A DNA stretch of 64,000 nucleotides from Tulasnella sp. 424 (taxonomy: Eukaryota; Basidiomycota; Agaricomycetes; Cantharellales; Tulasnellaceae). The stretch is taken from contig WSUB01000125.1 of NCBI GenBank assembly GCA_019633425.1, positions 1 to 64,000 on the forward strand, in the 5' to 3' direction. The position numbers were made by a program, and so were the translations under genes. The notes under the pieces are model-generated. The model was not told the origin of the DNA and made no database searches. It was given only the letters and a program-made list of their open reading frames with translations. Within the stretch, counting starts at the first letter, position 1; each line of letters opens with the position of its first letter. Positions 35,701-46,443 of the stretch are shown here, in pieces.

Positions 35701-36155
35701 GTCGCCTCGACCCTTTTTAAGTAACTTTGTCGGTGCCCGCTTCGACGGTTGCAAGGGAAGGATAAACGGTGACGAGTGCAGCGTGTTTTCTGACGTAGCA
35801 GCGTTGCCTTTGAGCTCAAGCTTTTCAGGTAATACGGCGCGGGGTGTTGTAATACGTGGGGAAGGATTCGGATGACGAGATGGAGTAGTGTACTAGAAGG
35901 TAACCCCAAATTTCCGATTAGTATTCCCGATGAGAATTCGGTTTGGTTGGGTGGCTTGCAACCCCCGCCCTGTTGGCTTACATGAAAGCTTCCTTGCGAC
36001 GAATTGCTGGTGATTGTGGTGAGAGTGTTTGCTGTTGAGCTGTGAGAGAGCTCAGAGTCGGGTGAGGAAATCCATGGCTCGTGGCTGACTGCCGATGAGG
36101 AAGGGACCGAAAACGGTGCCGAGTTGTCCGTCTGTTGGTTGGGAGTCAACTTCAT
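32737..36155 (-). CDS. Ser/Pro/Arg-rich disordered protein, unknown function
   Basis: Two-exon gene (36155-35982 and 35892-32737, phase 0) encoding about 1109 residues. No globular domain is recognised. The sequence is low-complexity throughout: Ser/Thr/Pro/Arg-rich, with Ala tracts (LLAAAATAAADW), Gln tracts (QQQQPPQPQQQQ), acidic patches and many SP/TP sites. One more ordered segment, SADLLSALSAEFSLVAATAAES, follows NRKSADL near residue 240. The end reads TPTSAGGARWI. GC content is clearly higher than in the flanks. It resembles cytoskeletal or polarity scaffold proteins of basidiomycetes only in composition, so no function is given. The long antisense open frames over it are shadows of its GC-rich codon use. 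Confidence 0.75.
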
Positions 36156-38150
36156 TCAGCCAACGAGCACTCTCAGTAAGAAGAGGAGTGTCTACTCGCC
36201 TTCTCTTCAGCGACTTCTGGGAGGTCTTCTAGCCAGTTTGCAAGATTTGGGTCTCCGAGGCCGATCTCCAGTGCGGCGTCGAAGACGGAATTGCGAAGAT
36301 AGCTGCCTGTCGTCTGATACGATGCCATCCTTGTTTGAAAAAAAAACGAATGCGTGTGTTGTTGTAGAGAGAGAGAGAGCGAGAGTGGAAGGTCAGAGGT
36401 GTCGAGATTTTGCTCTTTGGTCGAGAATGAAATGAAGGTTGGGGGAGCCTAATTGTGCTCGATGACCAGCATGTAAGTGTTGTAGTAGTAGTCGAATGAG
36501 AGAGAGAAAGAGAGAGGATCCAGCCTGGCCGGGGCGGAAGAACCTGTCGGTGGATTGTCTGGAGGGAGTGTGAGCTGGTGGGTGGAGAGAGAGAAGAAGC
36601 GTTTGGTGTTGATGCTGGCTTCAGTTTGACAGCAAGCGCCTAATTTCTCACTCTTGTGGCGGGGAACTGCGCGCAAAAACGCTGTCTCCTTGGCAACCAG
36701 TAATAACCTCTCCCGTGTGTGTCTGGCTGGGCTCGTCGACCGTCGGGTTGCTGAAGTCGATCCTTGGCGGGTAGTAAGAGAGATAAGTGAGTAAAAGAAA
36801 AAGAGAAGAGACGAGAGAAGATAAGTCGGTTGGAAGAAAAGTACGAGAATGGTCTCAAAATCTGAAAAGGTCTACTTCCGATCCGCTGCCTGGGAAACCA
36901 TCAGGGGTCGCTGAGCCGCGTCCGTGCCACCAATCCGGTCCGCCCTCTTGTGGTTCCTCCCGACGCTCCCGAAACCAAACCTGAATTTCGAAGCAACAAC
37001 AGAAAAACCGTGCAATTACACACCTCTAATCGGTTTCTATATATCCTTTTGTGTCTCATATGAACTCATTCCCCCCGCGTTCCTAGTGCAACGAGAATTT
37101 GTCCACTTCCCCGCTGATGCCGACGGCCGCTTATTAGCATAAACTCACATGAGTGCACGACTCGGAGTCGTCGGGAGCGCCGCCGACGTTGGGGGCCAAC
37201 TTCTCCGCATCGCCGAGGGATGCCAGCGCGCGGCCCTCCGGTCGCCTTTTTGTTCCGGCCCTAGAAGAGAGTGGAGACTTCGGAGGACGCCGAAAACATG
37301 GACAACTGCCGCAAGCCCCATTCAACTGGCTGTACAGCGATGACCTGGCACACTACACCATGTACAATATATCTTTGGAGCTCACTATTTTCGGTATTGA
37401 CCCTCTTTTGTCTATTCCGCTGAATGGAGGGCTGGGCGGAGGGAAGGAATATCTCCGAGTGCGTTAGGGATGGGACTCGGACGTACAAGGCGGTGTGGGC
37501 TGAACCATCAATCAAGCAAATACGAGCATGTTAATTCCACTTATTACCTACAACAATACACATCCAACGTATTCCTGGCCTATAAGCATTATCAAAGCTC
37601 CACGTACGACGTGGCCCCGCCATCCGCCTTCGAACTTTGAAAAACGAAAGGCGAAGAAAATATTGCCTAAAATGGACTGATCTAAATGCTTGTCGAATTT
37701 GAGCACAGACCGTGAATCCGAAACCAAAGGGAACACGTAGAGAGCGGATACCACTTCCCGCTCAGCAACCGAAACCAAATCGACCGAGCACAAACGATTA
37801 CCCGAGCCTTAAACCTTCCAGACGTCTCGTCGAGACTTTGCAAGTCACAATCCACTGAAACCAAAGGAGGCATGCATTTGCCTCACACCCAACCCTTCTC
37901 CGTCAAAGGCAGCGGGAGAACAATTACAAAGGAATATATCTCGACAATGCTATCATAAAGGTCTCAAACTGAACGAAACAACTCCCATTGCAGGCAAGTG
38001 TTGTGTAGCGTGAACCTCTTTAAGCGCTCGAAGAATTTAGGTGCTCGAGAGGCCGCGTTTGTCGCATTACGGTGACTGGTCGGTGTTTTCGCCTTCTCGC
38101 TCCAGTCGTTCCTGAGCTTGGACGCCAAGGTAAGGAGGACCTCAAATCAC
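36156..38150. other. Intergenic, CT-rich leader then no recognised gene
   Basis: 36156-37100 is rich in GA on the plus strand (AGAGAGAGAGAGCGAGAG near 36368), fitting the 5' leader and promoter of the minus-strand disordered-protein gene. 37140-37470 holds an open GTG-started frame with no family. 37500-38150 shows nothing recognisable. Confidence 0.45.
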
Positions 38151-38155
38151 GGCTC

Positions 38156-38560
38156 CTCACTCAACACATGAACCAGAGATGAACTGACGCTAACCAGCTG
38201 GGTCTAATCAGGGAACCTGAGGGCATACCGCGTTCCTCCCTCATATGACCTCCGTCCCTCGACACATATCTCTGTGGAGGCGCTCCATCTTGACTGGCGA
38301 GGGAGGAAATGGAGGACGTCAAGGTCAGGAAGACCTCCGATTCGAGAGTGACCGACCGGGCTTCCCAAACTACTCAGCCAAGGTTTCGGCTCATCAACCA
38401 ACAGACGAACTGGCGCTACCAGCTGGGTGAAACCTGGAGGATACCGTGCTCTTCCCCCATCCTTCGACACATATGCCTGTGGTGGCGGTCCATCTTGACT
38501 GGGAAACCCGAGACGACGGTTTCTAGTTGGTGAAGAGGCTGACGTAAGATACCCCTGATT
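38156..38560. repeat. Pair of direct repeats, about 170 bp each
   Basis: 38156-38325 and about 38385-38555 share blocks such as CTACCAGCTGGGT / CTAACCAGCTGGGT, CGACACATAT-TCTGTGG and TCCATCTTGACTGG in the same order and orientation. A minus-strand frame crosses both but changes frame between them, so the repeat is probably non-coding. Confidence 0.6.
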
Positions 38561-38629
38561 GCCCAGGCCAGACTCAAACTCTCTGCCCATCCCCACCATC
38601 GTAACAACAACACCGTATACTTACAATGA

Positions 38630-39290
38630 CTTGCATAAGTCTATGCATCCCCCTACTTAAGTGTCTCTCGTCACCTCGTCCCAGGAAGGTTTAGGAACAT
38701 GACCGAGAAACTTGGAAAACGGCTTTAGAGCGGAGGTCGACGGGATTCGACGTGAAGTGTCTTTCTTCGGTAGGTAGGGCCAAACGCGAACGATTTCGAG
38801 GGGGCGCACAGATTTGTGCAAAGTTGATTGTATTTCTGGAACTATGCACGTTGTTTGATTGATCTCGCTGGTTCCATATGACTTATATGCCGCAGACGGG
38901 CTGACCAACACGAGCCCCTACAGACACAACATCGCAACACTTATGATGGCTTGCGTAAGTCTGTGCACCCCCTGCTTATGCGCCTCTCGTCCCACCTCGT
39001 CCCAGGAACATGGCCGAGCCAATGAGAAACTTGGGAAAAGTGGGGACGCTGGAATACCTCGGCTTTAGAGCGGAGGTCGACGGCTTAGACGTGCGTTTCT
39101 TTCTGAGGCCAACGCGACGATTTCGAGGGGTGCGCAGACTGATGCAAGTTCATTGTATTTCACGTGAGCCTGATTATCGATGGATGGAACGACGACCTTT
39201 GGTTTAATCGCTGATTCCATATGGCTTAAATGCCTCAGACGGGGAGTTGGGGGTGACCAAAACGAGCCCCTACACACACAAGGCGCATTC
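38630..39290. repeat. Tandem direct repeat, about 310-350 bp units
   Basis: 38630-38930 and 38938-39285 are successive diverged copies (shared: CTTTAGAGCGGAGGTCGACG, TTCCATATG-CTTA, ACGAGCCCCTACA). A third partial, weaker copy occurs at about 42020-42130 before the second kinase gene. The unit is therefore linked to the promoter side of the kinase duplication. Confidence 0.65.
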
Positions 39291-39439
39291 CGAAGTTTGC
39301 AGCACGCCGCTTATCAACATGCACAAAATCCCACCAGTCATGTAGGCTATGGCACAAAGAAACGTGTGCATACTTACGCATGTCGTACACCGTCCATCAA
39401 AAAGTCGACGCCACCGCCTTTGTCCTCGCTTAACGGCAA

Positions 39440-39548
39440 CCGCCGTCACAACCAGGGGGTTTCGAGATGTGTACGACACCGCCGCCTAGAAAAAGCGGAT
39501 ATATAAAGCGAAACGCTCTCTCGAAAGGGGAAACCAACGGTCCTCAAC
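39440..39548 (+). promoter_or_regulatory. TATA promoter of kinase-like gene 1
   Basis: TATATAAAG at 39500-39508 lies 40 bp before the ATG. The block CCAGGGGGTTTC-A-ATGTGTACGACACCGCCGCC just upstream is nearly identical in the second gene, so it probably contains conserved control sites. Confidence 0.65.
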
Positions 39549-41705
39549 ATGTCTTCTTCTGAATCCTTGTCTCTGAAACCTGAACGGCTGTCGTTTCATG
39601 GTGGGTTCTACTGGCACGCCGCCGGTCGTTTCTCTCCAACGCTAAAGCTCAACCACTTAGGCTTCACGTCAACGCGTACCGCGGAGCTAACCATTTCCAT
39701 CCGGAACACCGAAAGCGATGCAAACCTCTTATTAAACCTGACGGCGATAGCGGGTCGTCGTTTTCTATATCGGGTGGCCCCCTCCGTCTTCTACCTCAAA
39801 CCAGATGAGGAAATCGTCGTCAACGGTATATCAAATCAAATTCTCTGTTATGTGTTTCTCTCTAATTAACTCTCGTTTATGTGTTCGTCTAGTAATGCGT
39901 GGTCGCATTATGAACGGCGGCCCCGAAGGGGAGTGGCGCGACGTTCTGGGGATCGAAGCCATCCAGTCGATCTTGCCGCCGCAGCCCTACGACCCGAAAC
40001 ACCCACTGAAGGCTGAAGAATCAAAAGAATTGGTAGACCTAGTTTCCCCCCTCTATACACGTGATATCCGCTGAGACCCCTTTCATTTTGTAGTGGGCAG
40101 CAGCTGTTAGAACCGGAAAACGTATCACGAGCTGGCTCGTGCCGATGGACCACGACGAAGTAGAAAAGCCTCTCGAAAAACCCGCTGCCGCCAGCGAACC
40201 AGAAACTCCCGAACCCACCGCCAGCGAATCAGAAACTTCCCAACCCACCGCCGGCGAACCAGAAACTCCCGAAACCGCCCCCAACGAATCAGAAACTCTT
40301 GAAACCGCCCCCAGCGAATCAGGAACTTCCGAAACCACCACTGCCTGCGACTCAGACTCAACAGTTGCGGAAACTGAAGACCTCGAGCCGTGGAGCCGAA
40401 TCGAAGAGCCAGGAAACTGGTTCCGATTCCATTCGCCGGGTGAGGGAATTTCTTTTGTTGTTGCGCTCGAGTAAATCCGACAAGACGTTAATAGTTGAGG
40501 AAACGAAAATCATAGGCCCTTACACGAAAGCGTACTTTTCAGCGATCTTCTGGAAGCCTCTGGAGGACCGACAGGTTCAAGAGTGTGTGATTAGGCTGGG
40601 CGATGATGAGGAGGAAATACATCCTGTCAAAGTAGGTCGTGATCTCCAACGTAAACTTAAAGCATACGGTGAGGTTAAAGTGAATTGGTGTTATCCAGAT
40701 GGCGATGAAGTGGATGGTGGACTCGGAAGGGAGGGTACCACCAGGAGATGGTACCCCGCGCAGCTTGATTGGGGTAAGCGCTTATCTTTCCTTATACGGC
40801 GTTTAGCTTATGCTTCCTTTATTGCCATTGTAGCGCGCCCTGCAAGAGTTCCGTGTCTGGCGCGAACTAAAACACGACCATATTGCACCCCTGTACGGGG
40901 TGGTTTTGTGGCCAAACATCGGTTTCCTCACGCCGTACTACACCAACGGAAGGATTTTGAAGTACATCGTCGATCAAAAACCTCCGTGGAGAGTACGACT
41001 CCGCTTGGTGAGTGCCCAGCAGCAACTGCGATGTTCAACGGGGAGTCGAGCGACTAATGCATTCTCGCGTTTGCTAGATGAAGGAAATTGCAAGCGCGCT
41101 GTATTATCTGCATTCCATTGGCATAGTCTATGGGGATTTGAAAGAGGTTCGAAAAAACTCGCCTGTTTCCGCATCCTGAAAGAAGAACGAGACCGCTGAC
41201 TCGAACCAAAATAGGACAACGTACTGATTGACCACAACCAACACGCCAAGCTCATCGACTTTGGACTCAGCATGAGGATGGATGACGCGCAGAAGACCCC
41301 ATCGTTCACGGGTCATATCCGGTACCTAGCCCCCGAAGTCGCCGATCTCAGAGTCAAATCGGACAAGAGCGATGTCTACGCTTTTGGGCTCTTGATGCTC
41401 GAGGTGAGCCGGCTTATTTTCTATATTATGTGTTACGATTGCTTACAAGATGACCTACGCCAAAGATTGCTGTTGGGAGGATGGCTCACGATGAACAAAA
41501 AGCCGACCACATCGCCGCTGCCAACGCGTACTACTTTCCAATTTTACGGCCCGAACATTACCCAGAGCTCCGACAGAGCAGGTCGAATGCGCTGTGGTCG
41601 TTGATTGTGGACTGCACTCATCGAACGCCCGTACCACGCCCTAATATCCTCCAAGTCTTCAGCCGTCTTGATAAAGTCTCGGAAACGGACTGGGTGTCTT
41701 TATAA
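39549..41705 (+). CDS. MSP-like domain plus divergent protein kinase, copy 1
   Basis: Multi-exon gene. Exon 1 (39549-39825) encodes a beta-rich domain resembling major sperm protein/VAP folds (LSLKPERLSFHGG, ELTISIRN, RVAPSVFYLKP). A linker exon beginning WAAAVRTGKRITSWL carries five 10-residue repeats. The kinase part follows: EFRVWRELKHDHIAPLYGVV (helix C Glu and beta 4), a catalytic loop IVYGDLKEDN in which HRD is YGD, an intact DFG (LIDFGLS), an APE (YLAPEV) and SDVYAFGLLMLE. Later exons end SETDWVSL. The N-lobe glycine loop and the beta 3 lysine are not obvious. The C-lobe resembles tyrosine-kinase-like families expanded in Agaricomycetes. Substrate and role are unknown. Exon limits in the N-lobe are uncertain. 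Confidence 0.6.
40190..40339 (+). repeat. In-frame 30-bp minisatellite in kinase gene 1
   Basis: Five tandem 30-bp units encode ASEPETPEPT-like decapeptides. The unit length is a multiple of three, so copy number can change without frameshift. The second gene has essentially one unit at the matching place (near 43066). Confidence 0.85.
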
Positions 41706-42428
41706 ATCCCCTTATTTTAAGCTAATTTACTTCATACTACGCTGTGATGTTGATAGTCGTGATGAAAGAAAACGTTAATAAACAGCTTCCACTAGGACTT
41801 GACGATGGCCGTGCACCAAACCTTCTAACCATTACCGCACGGAAGATTTTCGAGGACATTTCGACTTACCAGCCACGATGAGAATCAATCCTCTGCCGAA
41901 AGAAACGCATAAGATAGCCTCGAACACTATCCGTCTACGTCAAGGCTGCGAGACCTCGAAGGGGGCTGACGTTAAGCTACCCCTGTTCGTCGGGTCGGAC
42001 TCGGCTGCTCGCGTCGTAGCGACAACAAGGAACACTTATTTCACGTAAGTCTGACGTCAATGGTGAAAGTACACGTCGGTCGTCGATTCCGTATAGCTTG
42101 TATGCCGCAGACAGGGTGACATTAATAATACGAACTCTTTAATGTACAACGCCGAACCGCAGGCCCAGTCGTAAGTCCACGGGCTTCCTATCACTCATGG
42201 ACTAAATGCACACAATCTGAAAGGGTACGTAGGTTATGGTACAACGGAACGTGTACATGTAGGACGCTGTCTATCGAAGAATCGATTGCTGTCGCCTTTG
42301 TCCTCGCTCAGCTGAACCACCCGACAACCAGGGGGTTTCAATATGTGTACGACACCGCCGCCTAAGAAAAAGCGGGTATATAAAGCCAAATACCGAGAGA
42401 GAGAGAGAGGGAGCCAACGTTCCTCAAC
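41706..42428. promoter_or_regulatory. Intergenic region and TATA promoter of kinase gene 2
   Basis: The stretch from about 42020 onward is homologous to 39140-39548 before gene 1, so the duplication included the promoter. TATATAAAG lies at 42377-42385, 44 bp before the ATG, followed by a GA microsatellite (about 42392-42408) that gene 1 lacks. No gene lies in 41706-42020. Confidence 0.6.
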
Positions 42429-44475
42429 ATGACTTCTTCTGAATCCCTATCTCTGAAACCTGAACGGCTGTCGTTTCACGGTGGGTCGACTGGGACGTCG
42501 CCGGTCGTTTCTCTCCATCGCTAAAGCTCAACCACTAGGCTTCACGTCAACGCGTACTGCGGAGCAAACTATTTCCATTCGAAACGACGAAAAAGATTCA
42601 AATCTGTTATTGAACCTGACGGCGATAGCGGGTCGTCGTTTTCGATATCGGGTAGTCCCCTCCGTCTTCTACCTCAAACCAAATGAGAAAATCGTCGTCA
42701 ACGGTAAACTCAAATCAAAATCTTTGTTATCTAGAAACGTATTAACCCTCGATTACGTTTTTGTCTAGTAACTCGTGGTCGTATTCTGAAAGGTGGCCCC
42801 GAAGGCGAGTGGCGAGACGTTCTGGGGATCGAAGCCATCCCGTCGAGCTTGCCGCCAAAACCCTACGACCCAGAACACCCACTGCCGGCTGAAGAATCAA
42901 AAGAATTGGTAGCCTTTTCCCCCCTCCATACACGTGATATCCGCTGAGACCGCTTTCATTTTGTAGTGGGCAGCAGCTGTTAGAACCGGTAAACGGATCA
43001 CGAGCTGGCTAGTGCCGATGGACCACGACGAAGTAGAAAAACCTCTCGAAAAACCCGCTTCTGCCAGCGAATCAGAAACCGCCGAAACTCCTGCTTGTAA
43101 ATCAGATACTTCAGCGGAAACTGAGGTCCTCGAGATGTGGAGCCGTACCGAAGAACCAGGGAACTGGTTCCGATTCCATTGGACAGGTGGGGATTCTTAG
43201 TTTTGCTCTCCAGCAAATGCCATGATCTCACACAACGCTCAAAAGCTGGGGATGAAATCATAGGTGATCACCCAAAGGCGTACTTTTCAGCAATGTTCTG
43301 GAAGCCTCTAGAGAGGCGGGAGGTTCAAGAATGCGTGATCAGACTAGGCGATGATGAGGAAATCTACCCTGTCAAAGTACGTCGTATTCTCTAACTAACG
43401 TTAGACGAGGAGGATTAATGTGGATTGATGATATCCAGATGGCAATGAAGTGGATGGTGGACTCAGAAGTGAGGGTCCCACTAGGAGATAGTACCCCGCG
43501 CAGCTTAATTGGCGTAAGCGCTTTTTGTTTCTCTTTGGTGGCGTTTAGCTCATGTCTCTGTTACAATTTCTAGCGCGCCCTGCAGGAGTTTCGTATCTGG
43601 AGCGAACTAAAACACGAGCATATTGCACCCTTATACGGGGTGGTCTTGTGGCCAAACATCGGTTTCCTCACCCCGTACTACACCAATGGAAGGCTTCTGA
43701 AGTACATCGTCGATCAAAATCCTTCATGGAAAGTACGACTCCGCTTCGTGAGTGCTAGCAGCAACTGCGATGTCCAACAAGGACCCGAGCGTCTTAGGCA
43801 TTCACGCGTTCTTAGATGAAGGAAATTGCTAGCGCATTGCTTTATTTGCATTCCAGAGGCATAGTCTATGGGGATCTAAAAGAGGTTCGAAAATTGGTCA
43901 TGTTTCCGAATTCGGAAAGAGGAACGAGCCCCTGACCCTACCAAAATATTAAATAGGACAACGTACTGATTGACTATAACGAACAAGCCAAGCTTACAGA
44001 CTTTGGACTCAGTATGAGGATAGAGGAAGCGCAGAACACCAGATCATTCACGGGGCACATCCGGTACCTAGCCCCCGAAGTGGCCGAGGTCAGCTGTAGA
44101 ATCAAATCGGACAAGAGCGATGTCTATGCCTTTGGGCTCTTGATTCTCGAGGTGGGCCGGCTATACCTGCATATTTCGCTATTATTTGCTGCTGCTTACA
44201 CCGTGATGTACACAAAGATTGCGGTCGGGAGGAGGGCTCACGGTGAACAAAAAGCGGATCACATCGCCGCTGCCAACGCGTATTATTTTCCTATTTTACG
44301 CCCACAACATTACCCAGAGCTCCGAAAGAGCAATTCAAATGCGCTATGGTCTCTGATTGTTGAATGTACTAATCGAACGCCTGCACCACGCCCTAACATG
44401 TTCAAAGTCTCCAAAAGTCTCGATCGCGTTTCGGAGACGGACTGGGTGTCTTGGAAAATTCCTTCCTTAAGCTAA
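42429..44475 (+). pseudogene. MSP-like/kinase-like tandem copy 2, probably disrupted
   Basis: Collinear with gene 1 from promoter to stop (SETDWVS). Two single-base losses relative to gene 1 (near 42486-42500 and 42538) put the ATG frame out of register, and translation from 42429 would stop at TAA 42522-42524. The MSP-like frame beyond (LGFTSTRTAEQTISIRN) is open but has no ATG. Further differences from gene 1 lie in the N-lobe region (stops near 43392 and 43419). The C-lobe is intact: IVYGDLKEDN, LTDFGLS, YLAPEV, then a C-terminus extended by WKIPSLS. It may be a recent pseudogene or use a different start or splicing. Confidence 0.6.
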
Positions 44476-45118
44476 TGTAATTAATGTTACTCTGTGATGT
44501 TGCTAGTCAGTCCTGGTTCTGAAGAATCGGTCAATGAGCGGCTTGCGCTAAGCCTGACTAGGAAGCTAGGAATAGCTAGCACTGGATGGAAGAATAACTC
44601 TATCATGAACAGTAACAATTGATCACAATATATCATCTTCCACCAAACCATTGGTCACTCAGGCACTCCGACACCCTCAGGCACTCCGACGCCGACAAAA
44701 CACAGCGGGGTTCAAACTTTTGAACGGAGTTCGAACGGATCTGGGGGGGCCGATTGGCTTAGCTAGTGGACATCACGACATCTCCACGAGGCACCGGCGA
44801 GTCCCGCTCAAAAGGATGACCATCACTTTGGCTCCGTGGCCAAATTATAAGTCACATCCAACACGCCTCTTCGGTGCGGCAAGATGTTCAAATAGCAGGG
44901 TTGACCGACCTCTTTGACAATCTCCAACTCTCAGCAGTCCTGCTGATCCTATCCTTCATCTACATCAAGCTTTACGAACCAACCTTACGAGTAGCTTTTA
45001 CGGTAGTCGCCTGATATAAGCGCCCCATTTGGCAATGCCAACCACGCAGAGCGGTGCGTGGTGCCCTTAGAGAAGAGCATCCGACTCAGTCAAGTCTAAA
45101 GCCATCCACCTCTTCTAG
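44476..45118. other. Intergenic, no gene seen
   Basis: About 640 bp after the kinase copy. A short CAGGCACTCCGACNCC doublet near 44657-44690 is the only local repeat. No coding or RNA signal is recognised. Confidence 0.45.
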
Positions 45119-46100
45119 TCGAGGATTTTGAGGGAGATAGCTGGGGAGCATGTAGCACATTCATTAAAAGCATCCGAACAGCCGCATTCAGCGAAGGCAA
45201 GATTCGAGATGGGGCTTGGATGGCCGACTTGGCATCAACCCACTTTTCGAACAAAGCACTTGCCTGGTACTCTCAGCTCCCAACAGATATTCAAGAGGAC
45301 TGGCCCAAACTGCAGGCCGCATTAGTTGGCCGCTGGTCATCACAGAGCAATAATGACGAGTAAGCCATTCATATTCATCAGGTTATTAAAGGCCGATTAT
45401 GCTAACTAGATTGGAGTCCGCCTACCCTGCGAGCTTTGCGTTCAGACAATCCCAGTACTACCGGATCAAAGGCTCCATTACGTGGGATCTTGAAGCTTAT
45501 CATGGAAGGATCTGACGCTATATGCTTTGTGGAGAGCCCGTTAAGTAGGCCTGTGTGCCAACTTACAGCGGATGCGGGAAGGGCAATGAATGTGCGCTGT
45601 GAACCTGTGTCTGAAACAATTTTTCTTGAGTGGAGTGTGAGTAGCACTAGCTTCCCTGAAACAGGCCGAAAGACGCACTGAGTCGATCTGGGGTCTGCAG
45701 GACGGTCCACGCTTCTCGTGGCTGGGTGTTCACTGGACTGAGGCTCAACCCACCATCGGGTATGGATCTACACAGTGAGTATGAAGATGATAAAACTACT
45801 GGTTTCTGAAGCCATTAGCTCCCAGCGTTGCTCGCCTGTCAATATTCTACTTTGAGCAAGTTAAATCATCCTGGGGCTCTTCGGGGCCTTTCCAGATATC
45901 ACTATGCAATGTCTCCCCCAAGGGAGAGATCACGTTAGTATGGAAGAAGGGAGAAACTCGTACGTCTGCTCTGAATGGTCGCAAGTTTCTGTTAACATGA
46001 CGTTGGACTCGTTTCCGGAAGGTATCCCCCTTACGCCGTTTGTTGTGCCCCCCAACATCTTCATCACTGCAGATCCAGAGGCTTACGCCAAAATCAATAA
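45119..46100 (+). pseudogene. Degenerate gag-like retroelement-derived gene
   Basis: An open block at 45121-45363 reads EDFEGDSWGACSTFIKSIRT and ALAWYSQLPTDIQEDWPKL, the pattern of retrotransposon gag capsid-type domains common in mushrooms. It ends at a possible GTAAGC donor. Downstream blocks (GILKLIMEGSDAICFVESPL, 45493; GLQDGPRFSWLGVHW, 45697; EITLVWKKGETRTSALNG, 45926) lie in different frames and may be further exons of one host-domesticated or decayed gene. No reverse transcriptase, integrase or LTRs are nearby. No clean full gene model could be built, so it is listed as broken. Confidence 0.5.
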
Positions 46101-46443
46101 CCAGGCTAAACAGGCGGTGAGAGGGCTATTCTTGGGGGGTGGGGGTTCCGAAGCTGATCCCTTTGTAGAAACTGATTATCCAGCGAACGGACTAGGGCAC
46201 AGGCGCAAACAACTTTTGTGTCATTATCTAAGTCTCTGTATTGGTTTTCCTGCGAATGAAGCTTGTGCATGTCAGGTTCCCAAGGAGGGCGTCTTCCTGG
46301 TAGCCGATGTCAGCAGGCCCGTGTTTACGAGGAACTCCGGGACTTGTATGACTTCCCGAACTAGGAAACAGCGTATCAAATAACCAGATGATAACAACAT
46401 ATTATAAAAAGCCCATTCATTTTCATTCCCTGCTCATATTCTA

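Noticed and set aside
37140..37470. Possible small gene (PFNWLYSDDLAHY)
   Set aside because: No ATG, no splice context and no family; most likely chance.
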